From the NCBI GenBank assembly GCA_032173965.1, contig CM063287.1:5213859-5277858 (forward strand): DNA of 64,000 nt, read 5' to 3'. A program made the translations under genes and the position numbers. The stretch is from Sitta carolinensis (taxonomy: Eukaryota > Chordata > Aves > Passeriformes > Sittidae). Below, piece after piece: positions 1-12,500 of the stretch; the stretch's first letter is position 1; every line of letters begins with the position of its first letter. Below the pieces are notes generated by a model. It saw only the letters and a program-made list of their open reading frames with translations, had not been told where the DNA came from and made no database searches.

Positions 1-3000
1 ATTTTATCCTCCACAAGTTTGAATGAGGTTAAGGAGAAAAGTGTTAAAAATACACTCTGTAACATTAACTCAAATAACTGAGAAACTGGCAGCACTACAA
101 AAGCAGCTCCAGTTGACAGAAACTTGAAAGTGCAAACCGGAGATCCTGCCTGGGCCCCAGGCTAGCAGGTCCTCTTACTGACAGAGCTTTACTGACATAG
201 TACAAACCCAAAATCTAATGCTACACAGGAGAACGGTTCATCACAGATGAACATTAAGTATTCCTTCTCCAATTGTCCTCACTTCTTTTCTATATGGAAC
301 ATATGGAAGTTTCCCTGTTGGAAAGAAAGGTCATCCAGCAGCTCTTTCATCTTATATCAGATGATGTTATTAAAGCATTAAAGATTAATTTATTGCATAA
401 GCTACTAAAAGAGTAAGACCCTGAGAACAAGTACTCAAAGTTATGTTAAAATAAAATAAGGCAAAAAAATAACCATTTCAGGGAAAGGCTGGCAAGCCCG
501 TGCATGTATTCCACTTCAGGCAAGTGTTAGACTTTGTTTCATTCTTACAAATGAAGCTTTTAAGTAAAATCCTTCATTTGACCAGCATGTTAGCAAGCAG
601 GAGCTAACTTGGAGAAACCTGGGTTCAATTCCATACACCTTTCCCTGCAACAGCACCAGCAGAAGGCAATTCTGGCACTGCTGGCCACAGCCATTTGTTC
701 CCACTCTCATGACAACTGTTTGCAACTGGTAGAGCAGTACAGTGAATTATTCCACGTTAAAAATAGCCGTGTAAAGGGAAGAGACAGTTGAATTAAAGCT
801 CCTTAAGTCTGCACAGGGCAGGGAGAAAAGTGGCTGAAACGTAATATTCATTTTCTAATGACTAGTTATTGGTACAGTATATAAAATTAAGACAACGGAC
901 AGTGTGCTTCTAAAGCATGACAAACCTATTATAATTACCCCACAATTCACACATTGTCACCACACAATAACAAAGAAAAGGTTTCTTGTGAGAGAAGTAG
1001 AAGCCTTAACTTTTCTATCTCTCTATCTCTCCCTACATACTTGCAGGATGGCTCAGTTCTCAAAAACTTTAGTACAGCTTGCCTTTGAGCTAAAATGTAC
1101 TATGAACACTATACAGTGTCTGTATTGCAGACTGCAGAAATCCTGAAGTTAAATTTATTCCCCAAAAGGGCTTATTTAAGGCAGGTCTCCTAAGGGTCCA
1201 CCTAAGGCAGGAAAAACCCTGTCCTTCCACTACTCCATTTCTTGCACTAAAAAGCATTTTAAATAAACGACATCAGGAACCATCTATGCTTCAGAACTTT
1301 ATCAGCTGCTAGGACATGCAGAAGAGAACTGGAGAAAGAACTGCTTCTTTTGACAAGTAACAGCTTACTGTATATATTTTACTGTGCTGTAACATAAGAC
1401 TGTTCATCAGCCTGTGTCCAATGCTTAAAGAGGTTGAACAGGACTCCAGCCCCAGTCACTGAACACCACTAAATGTGTAAAATGGACCTAGCTGGTTCTC
1501 AGCAGAAACCATACAAATTCAGCACAATTCCACACACTAAATGTGAACAGTCTACTTAAAATAGTGGCAGAAGCTGGTTTTGGCCAGCAGCAGAAGTACA
1601 GAAAGACACACTTGTTTAACAGCTGCCCAGCAAGTTCATTCATCATGTGATACACTACAAAAAGCCATTTGGAAATGCTATAGAATAATGCAATCAAGAT
1701 TACAACAACTAACATACTAAGAATTCACATTACAAGCCTGTATTTCTTATTCCACTGTAGACAGAGGACTAGATCCAAGCTAGGAACATTCAGCCCTATT
1801 TTCCAGTGCAGCTTTTGGATACAGAATTTTGTTTTTCAAAGGGGAAAAAAGTCAAGTATGTGCCATAAAATAACATTGTGCCCTTAACCAGACTGCATGG
1901 TTGAGCTGGAGCTCCTGTGGAGCACTGCCTCATTCAGGGAGGATGTAAGGGATTTATACAATGGGCCCTTCATTCCAGAACTACTTGACAAGATGGAAAG
2001 TTTTACTCATGTTACACACAGAGAACATTGAGAAGTTTGAAAGGATATATACACAAATAAAGATGCAGCACACACACCAAGAGTCACAGCAGGAATGGGA
2101 GTTGCACAACCACTGCTGTGCTGGACAGTCCCCATCACCCCTTACACTAATCCTGTGCAGGTACTCCCCACAGTGCCCCCAGGAAACACCCAGTCCAGCT
2201 GAATCAAGATGGATTTCTACCTTAACTCCACTGCATAGACTGAAGGACAAATTTCAAGGTGTTCTGTGGGAGTGTGCTGATCACTCTACTCACACTGTAT
2301 CTAAGACTTAAGAAGATTCTTCCACCCCCATGCCCAAAAGCAGCAGCTAATTGCTTTCTTTTGAAACAAAGCATTCTGTGAAGATCTGCATTACTATCAG
2401 CTCAGGATGAAAGCCTGGCTGAAAAATATTAAATTCCTTCCTACTGCAGGAAATGTGAGAGTAATATTCACATTTAGAATAATACTGCTTTAAGGGCTTT
2501 GATATTTTGTTTGAAAGGTCAAAAACTTACAGCTTGAAAGCTACATGTTTACCCTAAAAACTGAAAACAGAGCAATTCAGTTGTAGGTGGAGCTGAAGAG
2601 GATCTCCTGCTTTTACTGCCATGCCATGGCCATGGCAGCATCCATCACCTCTCCCCAGGTACACACAGCCCAAGACACTGCTCAGGAGATGGCAGAGCAG
2701 TTGCCACTATGGTATTACAGCAATGGGTCCTGCCAGTAAGGAAGGAATACATCAGGCTGCACTCAGCCCAAAGGCTGGTAGCTAAGTTACAGCACAAAAG
2801 ATTGAGACACAGACATTTACAATTACAATGCCGGGGGAAAAAAAATTAATCACACAACTTCAGCACTAAAATTTCTATGTAGGCAAACACTGAAGAGAGA
2901 TGAACTGTGAAGTCTGTGTGTTGCCTTATACAAAATGCAGGTCTTAATGATTTTTCTTCATTATTCAACAGCATTTCCTAAAACATACTACATGTTTTTT

Positions 3001-6000
3001 TGGAGTCCACATTCACCAATGTGAAACACCAATTAAAGTCATAATATGTTTCTAAATCAATTTATAAAAATAAATAGTCTATTTAAGGGTCTCCTTTCAA
3101 GACAACTCAGCCTCTAGTAAACCATTAGTATGCAGTCTCACCAGCTGATCGCCATATATGAAATGCCATTTTCTATTCTGTTATTGAGCATGTACTTTTA
3201 TAGTCTGTGTGCTTAACCCAGGGAACAAACACCACATTGTCTGCCTCAGGGTCTCCTGGTTGTTTAAACTGTACTTGCAGCCCTCAGTGGCCAGGATCAC
3301 TGGCTGGAGCTGCCTGCCTTCCTTGGACAAGTTCTCAATGGACTCTGCAGCACGCACATTCTCAGCTGTTCTCTCCCTGATCCCATCCAAGCTGACAGGG
3401 AATGACTCCTGCTCCCTCTCAGCCTGGAGAGGGGCTGCTGTCCATGCCTGACCTCTGCAGCATGCCAGGCAGTCCCAGCAGGGAAGATACTGAAAGCAGT
3501 ACTGCTCCCCACAGTGACACTGGCTGTGTGCCACTGATGGCTGCAAGAGACCTCTTGCCTCTGCCAGGCCCTCAGTGGGGAAAAGAAGTGAGCAAGGCCA
3601 GGAGAAAACACTCAACTAGAAAAAAGGCAGCAGATTCAGGATGACTAGAATTTCTTACATTCAGAAAACACAGCCCTCAAAACATATTATCAACACTTCA
3701 CCAATTAACACTACTTATGTGCCCTCATAAAGAGGGACAGAGCATTTCACAGCTTAATCAGCAGAAATTGAAACACAGAGGTAACCATCATCTCAGAAGA
3801 CCTGAAAAGCAGATGCATCAAAGTATGAGATGTATCATTGGAACTTAAGTGTTGTGGATATGATTTTCCCAAATCCATAAACTACTGAGCTATTGAGGCA
3901 TCTTGTTTCTGATTGTTTTACTAATAAAAAATTCCTTCAGTATATAAAAATTCAGCACAGACTATCCTTCATCTGTAAATCTCCTGAAATCAGGGTTTTA
4001 CAAAGATTTGTTTTCTGACATGCCAATTTAACACAATTTATTTTGCTAATGTATGCTATTTAGCAGGTTTTGAAACACTACATTTTTTATGAACAGTGGC
4101 TAACTAGTACCAGCTAAAAATATCAGTATGAGAATGTAAGCTATAAGCCATTACTCCTGCCAAATACATTTAAATTTAACTATGGGGAGCAGGTTTAAAT
4201 CTCTGTGAAATTTCAGTAGACTGACCTGGCTGGCTGCACCAACTTCCCTAACAGAGCCAACAAGCCTTTTAATGGTAATCCCCTATTCCTCTGACAACCC
4301 TTGAAGAAAATCACTCTCTCCCACATTTGATATCCAAAATATTTCAGCAAGTTTCCAAGCCATTTTTAACACCCTCCTAAGGTCAGCATAAGCAGTTTTC
4401 TGGGACACTTTAGTGTCTTTTGACATAGGTTTAATCTTGCACACACGTTTAGCCTCTCCCCCTCTCTTAATTCAAGATCTGCTATGTCAGAATAAGCATG
4501 TGTGCTCTATTAAAATAAAAAAGAATAGTGATGAAAGTGTGTCCTCTTTCCCATCAAGACTGATCCCACTTCTACAATTCCATTCCTGAAATCCTATAGC
4601 ATGCTCCACCAGCTTTGGTGAAGGGATAATCTTTTCACCTGCTGGAGGCAGCAGTCAACTTGAAAAACAGGGGGGGAAAAAAAAATCAACACATGCATTG
4701 TGTCCATTTGCTTGCAGGGAGCAGGCATGCTCAGCATTTTGGAATGACAAACCCAAGAGGATTAACATGCCAAAATAATGATTTTTTTCAGTGAGTCTCC
4801 TCTTTCATACTGTTTAAAAATCATGCCTATTTTAGGTCTTTGGTATTGTGGTGCTTATTTCTCCCAAGCATCTGATCGGCACTGAACTAATTCTGTACAA
4901 ATATTCATGAGTGTGTTTAATGAGTTTTAACAAACAGAGCAGGGATCTTGCCAGTCACAGCTGAATAGCAATGAAATCTACACACAGACATTTCAGAAAA
5001 AGTTATTATTTCAGAAGAAAGTGGGAGGAGATATTGGTTTTTTATTTTATAATATTTCTGTTACACCCTAAAAAATTAACAAGGAAAATATCCAACCTTA
5101 GCCAAACATGAGGAGCACACGCAAAGCATAAGAATCCTTACAGGTGATTATTGTAACAAATTTGTAATGCAAATAATTTGCATTTTAGCATTTAGCAATT
5201 AAACTTTTTTTCCCAGTAGAGCACTGTGGGTGTTTGTCTGTTAGGTTTGTTTGGTTTGTTTAAATAAGCAATTTTCACTCTGGATACTTTCATTCCTTTG
5301 GAGGTGCACTCCAAATTATTTCATGTCTCAAGGCAACATTAAGAATTTGAGTAAGAAAAAAAAAACCCACAGTGATCAAATTTCATAATTTTCTCAGTAT
5401 TTTCGGCTCATTACGACCACGTTTAAAACCAAAAAGTTATAATGCTACCACCCACATGTATCTTTAAAAAGAGAGAAAAGGAACAAACAAGATATGCATG
5501 ACTACTTTTCCAAAGCTTTTCGAGGTAGCATGTGAAAATGCAGTTTTTAGGAATGTCTTTTATTTATAATGCAGGAAGTTCACATAGAAGCCCTGACATT
5601 TAAGCTAAATGCCCACTGTACATACTCAACTTTGACAGCCAGGGATTTCTACACTGTTTTCTGTTATCTACTGACAGTGTTCAGGTTTGCAGTGCTGTTA
5701 CTATTTCTCTATACAATTTTTTTTTTGTTTGTTTAAACTACTATTAGGACACACATTGTCTGAAGTATACTCCTTTCAGTGGTACACAAATGGCTTAGAA
5801 TCTTACAGATGAGCTTGTATTTTGTCTTCCTACACACAGAGCCCTCTAAAATAATGAAAGTGATGAGTTTTTGTAGGAAGGTTATCTGGGAAAAATGACA
5901 GATGACTTCATAATTTAATGGAAAATACATGACAAAGCAAGTATGCTAAACACCAATAGGCAGGCTTATGCTTAGTATATTAATTTAATAATTCACTCAA

Positions 6001-6392
6001 CAAGTTGCAAACAGGTTAATTGTGTCAAGATAATTTTTATCCATGGTAGTAGTCTTTCATGCCTTAATTCATATGTGGCATTACCTCAGGTTGATTGGAG
6101 AAAACCAGCAGAAAAGCCAGAAATTCTTTAAAAAGTTTGTTTATGAACAAGAAAGCAAAACAGAGACAGAAAAGAAACAATGGTCATCTTTATTAAAAGC
6201 CTGCACAGAAAACTGAATGGTACCTTTTGAATTAGAGCAAACTGATCAAACCATCCAAGAAATAACTAATTGTGTACCAGGTTTTCAATACACTTGCAGA
6301 ATTTATCTTTTTATGTAAGAGTGGTAAATCCTCAGTACAATTACACCGGTTTATATCAAGCTCAAGAACAATTAATGCAAGCAGAAACTTAC
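1..6392 (-). other. REEP3: REEP3 intron 5 (partial)
   Basis: AT-rich non-coding DNA downstream of exon 5 on the minus strand, reaching the left edge. No splice-flanked segment resembling the REEP3 C-terminal tail was seen. A more GC-rich block at about 3180-3650 has overlapping open frames on both strands (up to 144 codons) but no recognisable protein. Short TCTATCTC-type repetition lies near 1013-1033. Nothing else can be assigned. Confidence 0.7.
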
Positions 6393-6506
6393 CTTTACAG
6401 CTGCTGTCACTGCAGCACTTGCTGCCAAATTCAACCCTTGCCTTCCAAAATTCACCATGGTCTCATAGCCTCTTTCTTTGGCTTGGATGATGTACTCATC
6501 AATCTC
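6393..6506 (-). CDS. REEP3: REEP3 coding exon 5
   Basis: 114 bases, 38 codons (residues 102-139): [20 protein letters not shown], then [18 protein letters not shown]. Acceptor TTTTAG, donor GTAAGT, phase 0 at both ends. It encodes the cytosolic segment after the membrane domain, where the family continues into an SQGA...LRSFSMxDL stretch. That continuation is not in the window. Confidence 0.96.
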
Positions 6507-9500
6507 CTAAAAGAAAACCATATTTAAATTTAAGAAGGCTGGTCATAAGAGAGCATAGTTACTCCACAGTATTATTTTTTCATCAGTAAAGGAAGACAGA
6601 AGAAATATTTGAAAAAATATTTAATGGGATATATCTCTGTATACAGATGTTTCGTTCATTACAACTCTCATTTTAAAAAAGGATTACATGTGGTCAAACA
6701 AGAAGATGAAGTAGATCACTTTTGTATACTCAAACATTGCAACAAGTTCCTTACAGAGAGTCAGCTTAACTTGTTGGACAGAAGTTTCTCAAGAAGTAAC
6801 ATGCATTTCAAGAAATAACATCATCTAACATGAAGAAGACTTACAAAGAACTTCTGAAGCCACAGCTCTGAAACAGTTAAGTACCAAGGACAATACAGCC
6901 ATGCCATTTATCTCCAGCTCTAGTAAATGCCTGGAGTTGAAGATAAAAGTCTTCAAGGTACTTCCCCCAACAGCTGGCAGACTACAGGGCAGTATCCCTT
7001 CAGCTTACAAAGTTCCAAATTGTTTACAGCACAACCTTCAGAAGGTTAAGATGACCTCGTTCCTATCAGCAACAATCTTGTCAGCTACCTGCTTTGCCTA
7101 ATAAAGGCCAAGCCTAGCAGTGACTTTAGGAATGCTATTTTCTGTACTGTGAGGTTTCTCAGTGCTTGTCCTCACACCTTTGCTAATTGCTTTTCCACAC
7201 TTCCTAACAGGATGCTGAAAAAGACCTAAGCAGAGCTGTGTCCCTGTCAGACTTAGACTAAAGCTAATCATATTCCAGCTTTTTTTACATTTGGGTATTT
7301 ACTGCTGCAGAGTGGTCTACCCTTAAAACTCAGTAACAAGTCTCTTATCTTGTCAGTTTGCAAACCAAAAAAACTCATCGATGTCAATCATCCTGAGAAG
7401 TGTTATTACTAGTTTATGCTAGAAAAAAAACGTTAACATTAGCAGCTTTTAGTAAAGCTGTGTTCATAGCTTTGCACAGAGTGCTGTACATGAGCTTGCA
7501 GTAGAAAGTCAGGCTGCATCACTTCCACTCAGCTAGGCTCCTAGAGTGCAGCAAACAGAGCAAGGAACACCAAGCTCTCATGCCAATAGGAAGCAGGACT
7601 TTGTCTGCTCATGCAAGTTAAACAGAAGCACAGACAGGGACAGTCATGTGCACTTGCCTCTGCTAGTCCAAATTCATTCTGCCTGGCAAGACAGTAACAA
7701 GCTGCTCTGCTTTTATAGTGTATCTAGCAACAGCTTTTATTTCAGCATATGGTGTTTCCATATTAGGCATTAAGAATCTGAGAAGTTATTTCTTACCCTT
7801 TCTTTAGAAGAAAGCAGTGGGTGGAGGAATTTTCTGTAGATTAAACTTGCCCCTCTAGTATATGGGGAAAGGAGCCAGATAACAAAAGCTATCTTCAGTT
7901 CATAGTACAGTGGAAACCTACAGACAAGTTAAAAGTTGCACAAAATCAACAACTGCAGTAAGAAAATGCACAATAATTAACCCTTATGAAGAGATCTTTC
8001 CAAAACCCACAATTACATTAGCATATAGGATTCTTCAAATACAAAAAGTTACAGTAGACAAAAATAAATGAGTTATGGATTTATGGACTACTGTCATTTA
8101 AGAAATGAAAACAGTTAATACATTTGCTTTTCACTGTACACTCCTGCACAGAGAAATTCTTTAAGAGTTCTGTTTCCCTATTCAGCTTCTACAGTGAAGC
8201 TGGAAATGTTACAGTCCCTACTTCAAGTGACAGTGTACAGCAAACTTGAAAACAGATCTGTTCATCTATGCACTAAGATATTTTCCTGTAGAAAGGGCTA
8301 TTCAACAAGAACAACTTTACACAGATCAGTACAAATCAAATCAAGAAACATCAGAAACAAAATATAGTTTCCTCTAGCGTTCATAACAAGCAGGGTCTTA
8401 CCAAGAGACTGTCAGGTCAGTTATTGTTTCAGTAACTGTGTAAAGAGCAAACACAATCCAGTACATCATCCAGCGAACCTGAAAATGAAAACACCTTCTT
8501 CACTAAGAGCTTGGATTTCTCCTTTACTCGTAACATACTAGACACTGTACAGCTAGTTCAACTTGTCCAGGCAAGACATTCAACAGGATCTCAGTCTTCA
8601 TAAACTAGGTTTCAGGTGAAATGATCAGGTAAAGATCCTGAAAGACTTCTGTTCATAAGAAGAACTGGTAGAAGCTGCAAAAAGCTCAGTGAAATGGCTG
8701 GGTCACCAGGGTCACAACCTCACCTAGACTGCTCCCACAGATTTCATTCTGTCTCTGCAAAGCTTTAGTGATAGGGAAAATAACTGTGCAGAATTGGTAG
8801 ATTATCCCAAGTATGAAGAGCAATTCCTAACATAACACTACAGGATATTTCATTCTCTTCCACACTCAACCATATGTTCATACCATGCATACAAAATTCA
8901 GCATTAGTGAAGCAGCCCTCGCTTTCAGTTCACAGGATCTGGTTATTCAGATATAAAGGTGATTCACCTTTACATTGCTATTAAGTTCCATGTGTGTGAT
9001 TACAGGTATGGTATTAAAACTGAGGCAAGGCAACATGAAAAGCATTTTCATGAAGATTTTAATTCTGTTTATATGGCAAGAACTACAACACTCTTGTTAA
9101 TAAAAAAGCTCACATGTTAATGCTTCAGGGATTAACAGGTATAAACCTTTTTTTGTTTAAGGTTTACACTAAGTATCATTGTTTGATTTCAAAGCAATGT
9201 TCTTAAACTACATAGTTTGTTTTATAACAGCTAAGATAATCTCCCATTTTTCTTGAGCATTTGTTCAAATTTTGGTTGCCTAAGCTGATTACATCTTTCA
9301 GAATAACTACTACAGAAATAGTTACCATGCATTTATCTTCCCTAAGCTATCAGATGCCAAATACAGTGTATTCCCAAAATGGGTCACTGCAAACCACCAC
9401 TGGTTATTTGTACAAACTGAACATCCATATGGCTCTTTAAATTCCTAGGGAAAAAAAACCCTGCAACAACACAAAACCATTTAAAAATAAACAATCAAAC

Positions 9501-12500
9501 CCCCAAAAAAACCAATCCAGCAAAGAATAAAACAAAACCACCACAATTGTTAGAGACTAGTTTGAGCCCTAAATTCATGGTACCCCATTGGAAAGGAAGG
9601 ATTTATATATTTTCCTCCCTTTGAATGTGTGTAAATATATATATACAGATATATATACACACACCTTCCCACAGAGGATGTGGCTCAGATTTAATCTTCA
9701 TTTTTACAACAATTTTTTTGAAGTGGATTTAAATAATTACTCAAAACCTACTGAATATACTGCTGCCTATTTCATCAATGTGCATTATCATTTAAAGCCA
9801 CTTCCTCTGTCAAAACCTGAGACCCATTTATCTTAAATGCTTTTCTGTATTTTGGTTTGAAAAGAAACTCAGTCATGTGAGAACATTCTTCACTTCAATC
9901 TCTCAGAGGATTTAGATATTTTAGGCTTGAATAAACGAAGACAAACATACACAACAGCTGAAGTCATTGCTGACAGACCATGTGATATTTAGACCTGTGA
10001 CCCTTGCATGAACCAGAGTCAACACCTGAATGAAAACAGAATTAAACCCAACATTGCCCCATCAACTTAAGGATAACACAGTGCAATTTTCAAGATGCCA
10101 TGCAAGACTGTATTTTTCCCCAATATAATTTAACCAGGCTGTTCTTTCTTTAATCAACATCTACTTAGCCAATTAAGAACAACAGTGGAAGTGGAATTTC
10201 TCCTGGGCTGCTAGGAACAGTAAAAAACATCCTGCAGAAGAGCACATGAGATCTGCCAGGAGCCCTGCTGAGGAATGGGCAAAGATTCTATAAAACACAA
10301 ATCATATTCCAGTACAACTAATGCAATAGGTACCACAAGCATCTTTGACAAATGAACCTGAGTGACTGAGAGGGGATTTCATACCACAAAAAAAGAAAAA
10401 AGGACACAAAACATTGAAAGTCAGATTTCATACTACCCAGAACTCTTTCATCTACTTTAAGTAACAGAAGCTTCAACTGAGTTTTACTTTTCATGCTAAA
10501 AGAACGATTACAGATTTGATTCATTGAGGGTTTTTTTTTCCCTAGCATCCAAGTGTTAAGCTCATCTTTGTTGGCTCTGGCTGAAGCACATTCTTTCAGG
10601 TCAGGATTTTGAAGCCAGGATTTGAAAAGGCTGGTCTGTTCAGACTTATAAACTACATTTCAGATGCTTATTTCAAGTGCTTTGATGCAATACAGTGAAA
10701 AAACGTTTCAAATATCTTAGTCCACTCCATTAAACCAGGGTAATTACAAGAACAAATAAATCTCCTCAAAGGCGCAGATTCTAATTTTTAGCATTGAAGT
10801 CCATAAGTCTTTTAAATTACCATAATCAGCATAACACTTTTTTCCCCCAGAAATAATCTTGGACCTATTTGCTGTATCATGACCTAAACAAGTCAAGATG
10901 TCTATTCTTTTGTTTGTTGGGTTTTTAGTGGTAGAAGTAGAAGCTGAGTAAAATATTTTACTGTTACAAAGCTCTTATCAATTCAGCAACAAACACACAA
11001 AACCCTGGAAAGGAAGCTGTGCTTGGGCCATAATGCGAGTGGCAGCACACCTGTGCCATTTGGAAAGCTGCATTTAAATCTAAACCCTTTTCTGTGAAAG
11101 AAAATGACCCAGCTGGGAAAATGACAGCCATGGATCATCCCTAAAACCTATCTGGAAGTCAACCCAACCAGCAATGGAGTGATAATTCACTGATGAATCA
11201 GTGTCAGGCCCTGCTAATGAAAAAAAGTCACTGTGCTGGTTCTTATTCATCTTGGCCCCATGAATATTTTGTACATGACTGCAAGTTCAGGGACTGTTCA
11301 AAGACCACAGGTTCACACTAAAAGAGCTGAAAAAATATAATTCCAGGCCCTACTAGCAGGAGTCCTGTGTAAGGATGCCCAAGAAAGACAGTTAGGTCAT
11401 AGCTAACTGGACAACTGAGGTGAGAAAAATACTTCAGCGTTCTAAAATATTGCTTCTTTTTCTAGAAAACATAGTGCAAGAGGCAATGGTAACCTCTTAA
11501 ATTAAAGTGATTTCCTTTATTTTGGTTGGAAGCTGCTATGGCCTACTTAGCCTGTGGATCCTTTTTGAAGGAGCAGGGAGGAAAAGGAGATTATAAATTC
11601 CTTGTATTATAGACTTCCCTGACAGACTAATACAAGCATGAGACAGAAAATCCTTCTCTTAGTTTTGATGATTTTTTTTCTCCCATGAGTTTAGCTCTGG
11701 CAGGCACCAGCTCTATCTCACAAATAAGCTCTAATCAGCTTGTACACAGAAATCAGAAGAAGTACAAATACGATGCCCTCTGGGGCCTTGATAGGGTGAT
11801 CAGACTAAATGAAGAGATTCAAGGGGAGGAACAACAGCTACGACATTCTGCAACTACAACCAAGTACAAAGTGGAGACATCACCCTTCAGACAACAGCCT
11901 TAGGTCACAGAGTAACTGCTGGGCCCGACCCCACCCTGAGGCAGGCAGCCAAGTCAAGAACAAGATCTAGGACAGGTTAGGCGCTGAAATCAAGTCAGGC
12001 TGTCAGAGCTTTTATAAGTAGCTCAGTGACTAAAGTTCCTTGTGAGGGCAACTGGTTAACATTCTTGTGATTATCATCATTGCTCACACTGACAAGTAAG
12101 TAATTTAACAGCTTAATTAAAAACTGAAGTAATTATATGGTGTTTTTTTCCATGTTTCTCTTCTGTTCTGCTTCTTTTGACCACACCACCTTAACTAAAT
12201 CTTTTCCCTTCCCTGGAAACACTTTTTCTTCTTTTTGAGGAACAAAATAGATTAACAAGAACTACCCTTTTCTTAGGTAGATTTTTGACTTCCCTATTGA
12301 ACTCCATACAATGATATCAGGCTACTGCTGCTCTTCTAGTGGTCACTGTGAATCACTCTGTCAATACTTATACTTGAAGTGTTGGCAGAATTAGGAAACT
12401 TTCATTCTACCCCCTGGCTAAAAGTGCATTATTTCTTGTACTTTGCTGAAATGGAACCAAGACTTTAAGGTTTACGTTAAAAATACTCATTAAAAAAAAT

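Noticed and set aside
601..640. tRNA B-box-like GGTTCAATTCC
   Set aside because: The T-arm does not pair, and no acceptor stem or A box fits. Treated as chance.
1..6392. Search for REEP3 exon 6 (SQGA...LRSFSM region)
   Set aside because: No complementary sequence with splice sites was seen by eye. The remaining exons are presumed off the left edge.
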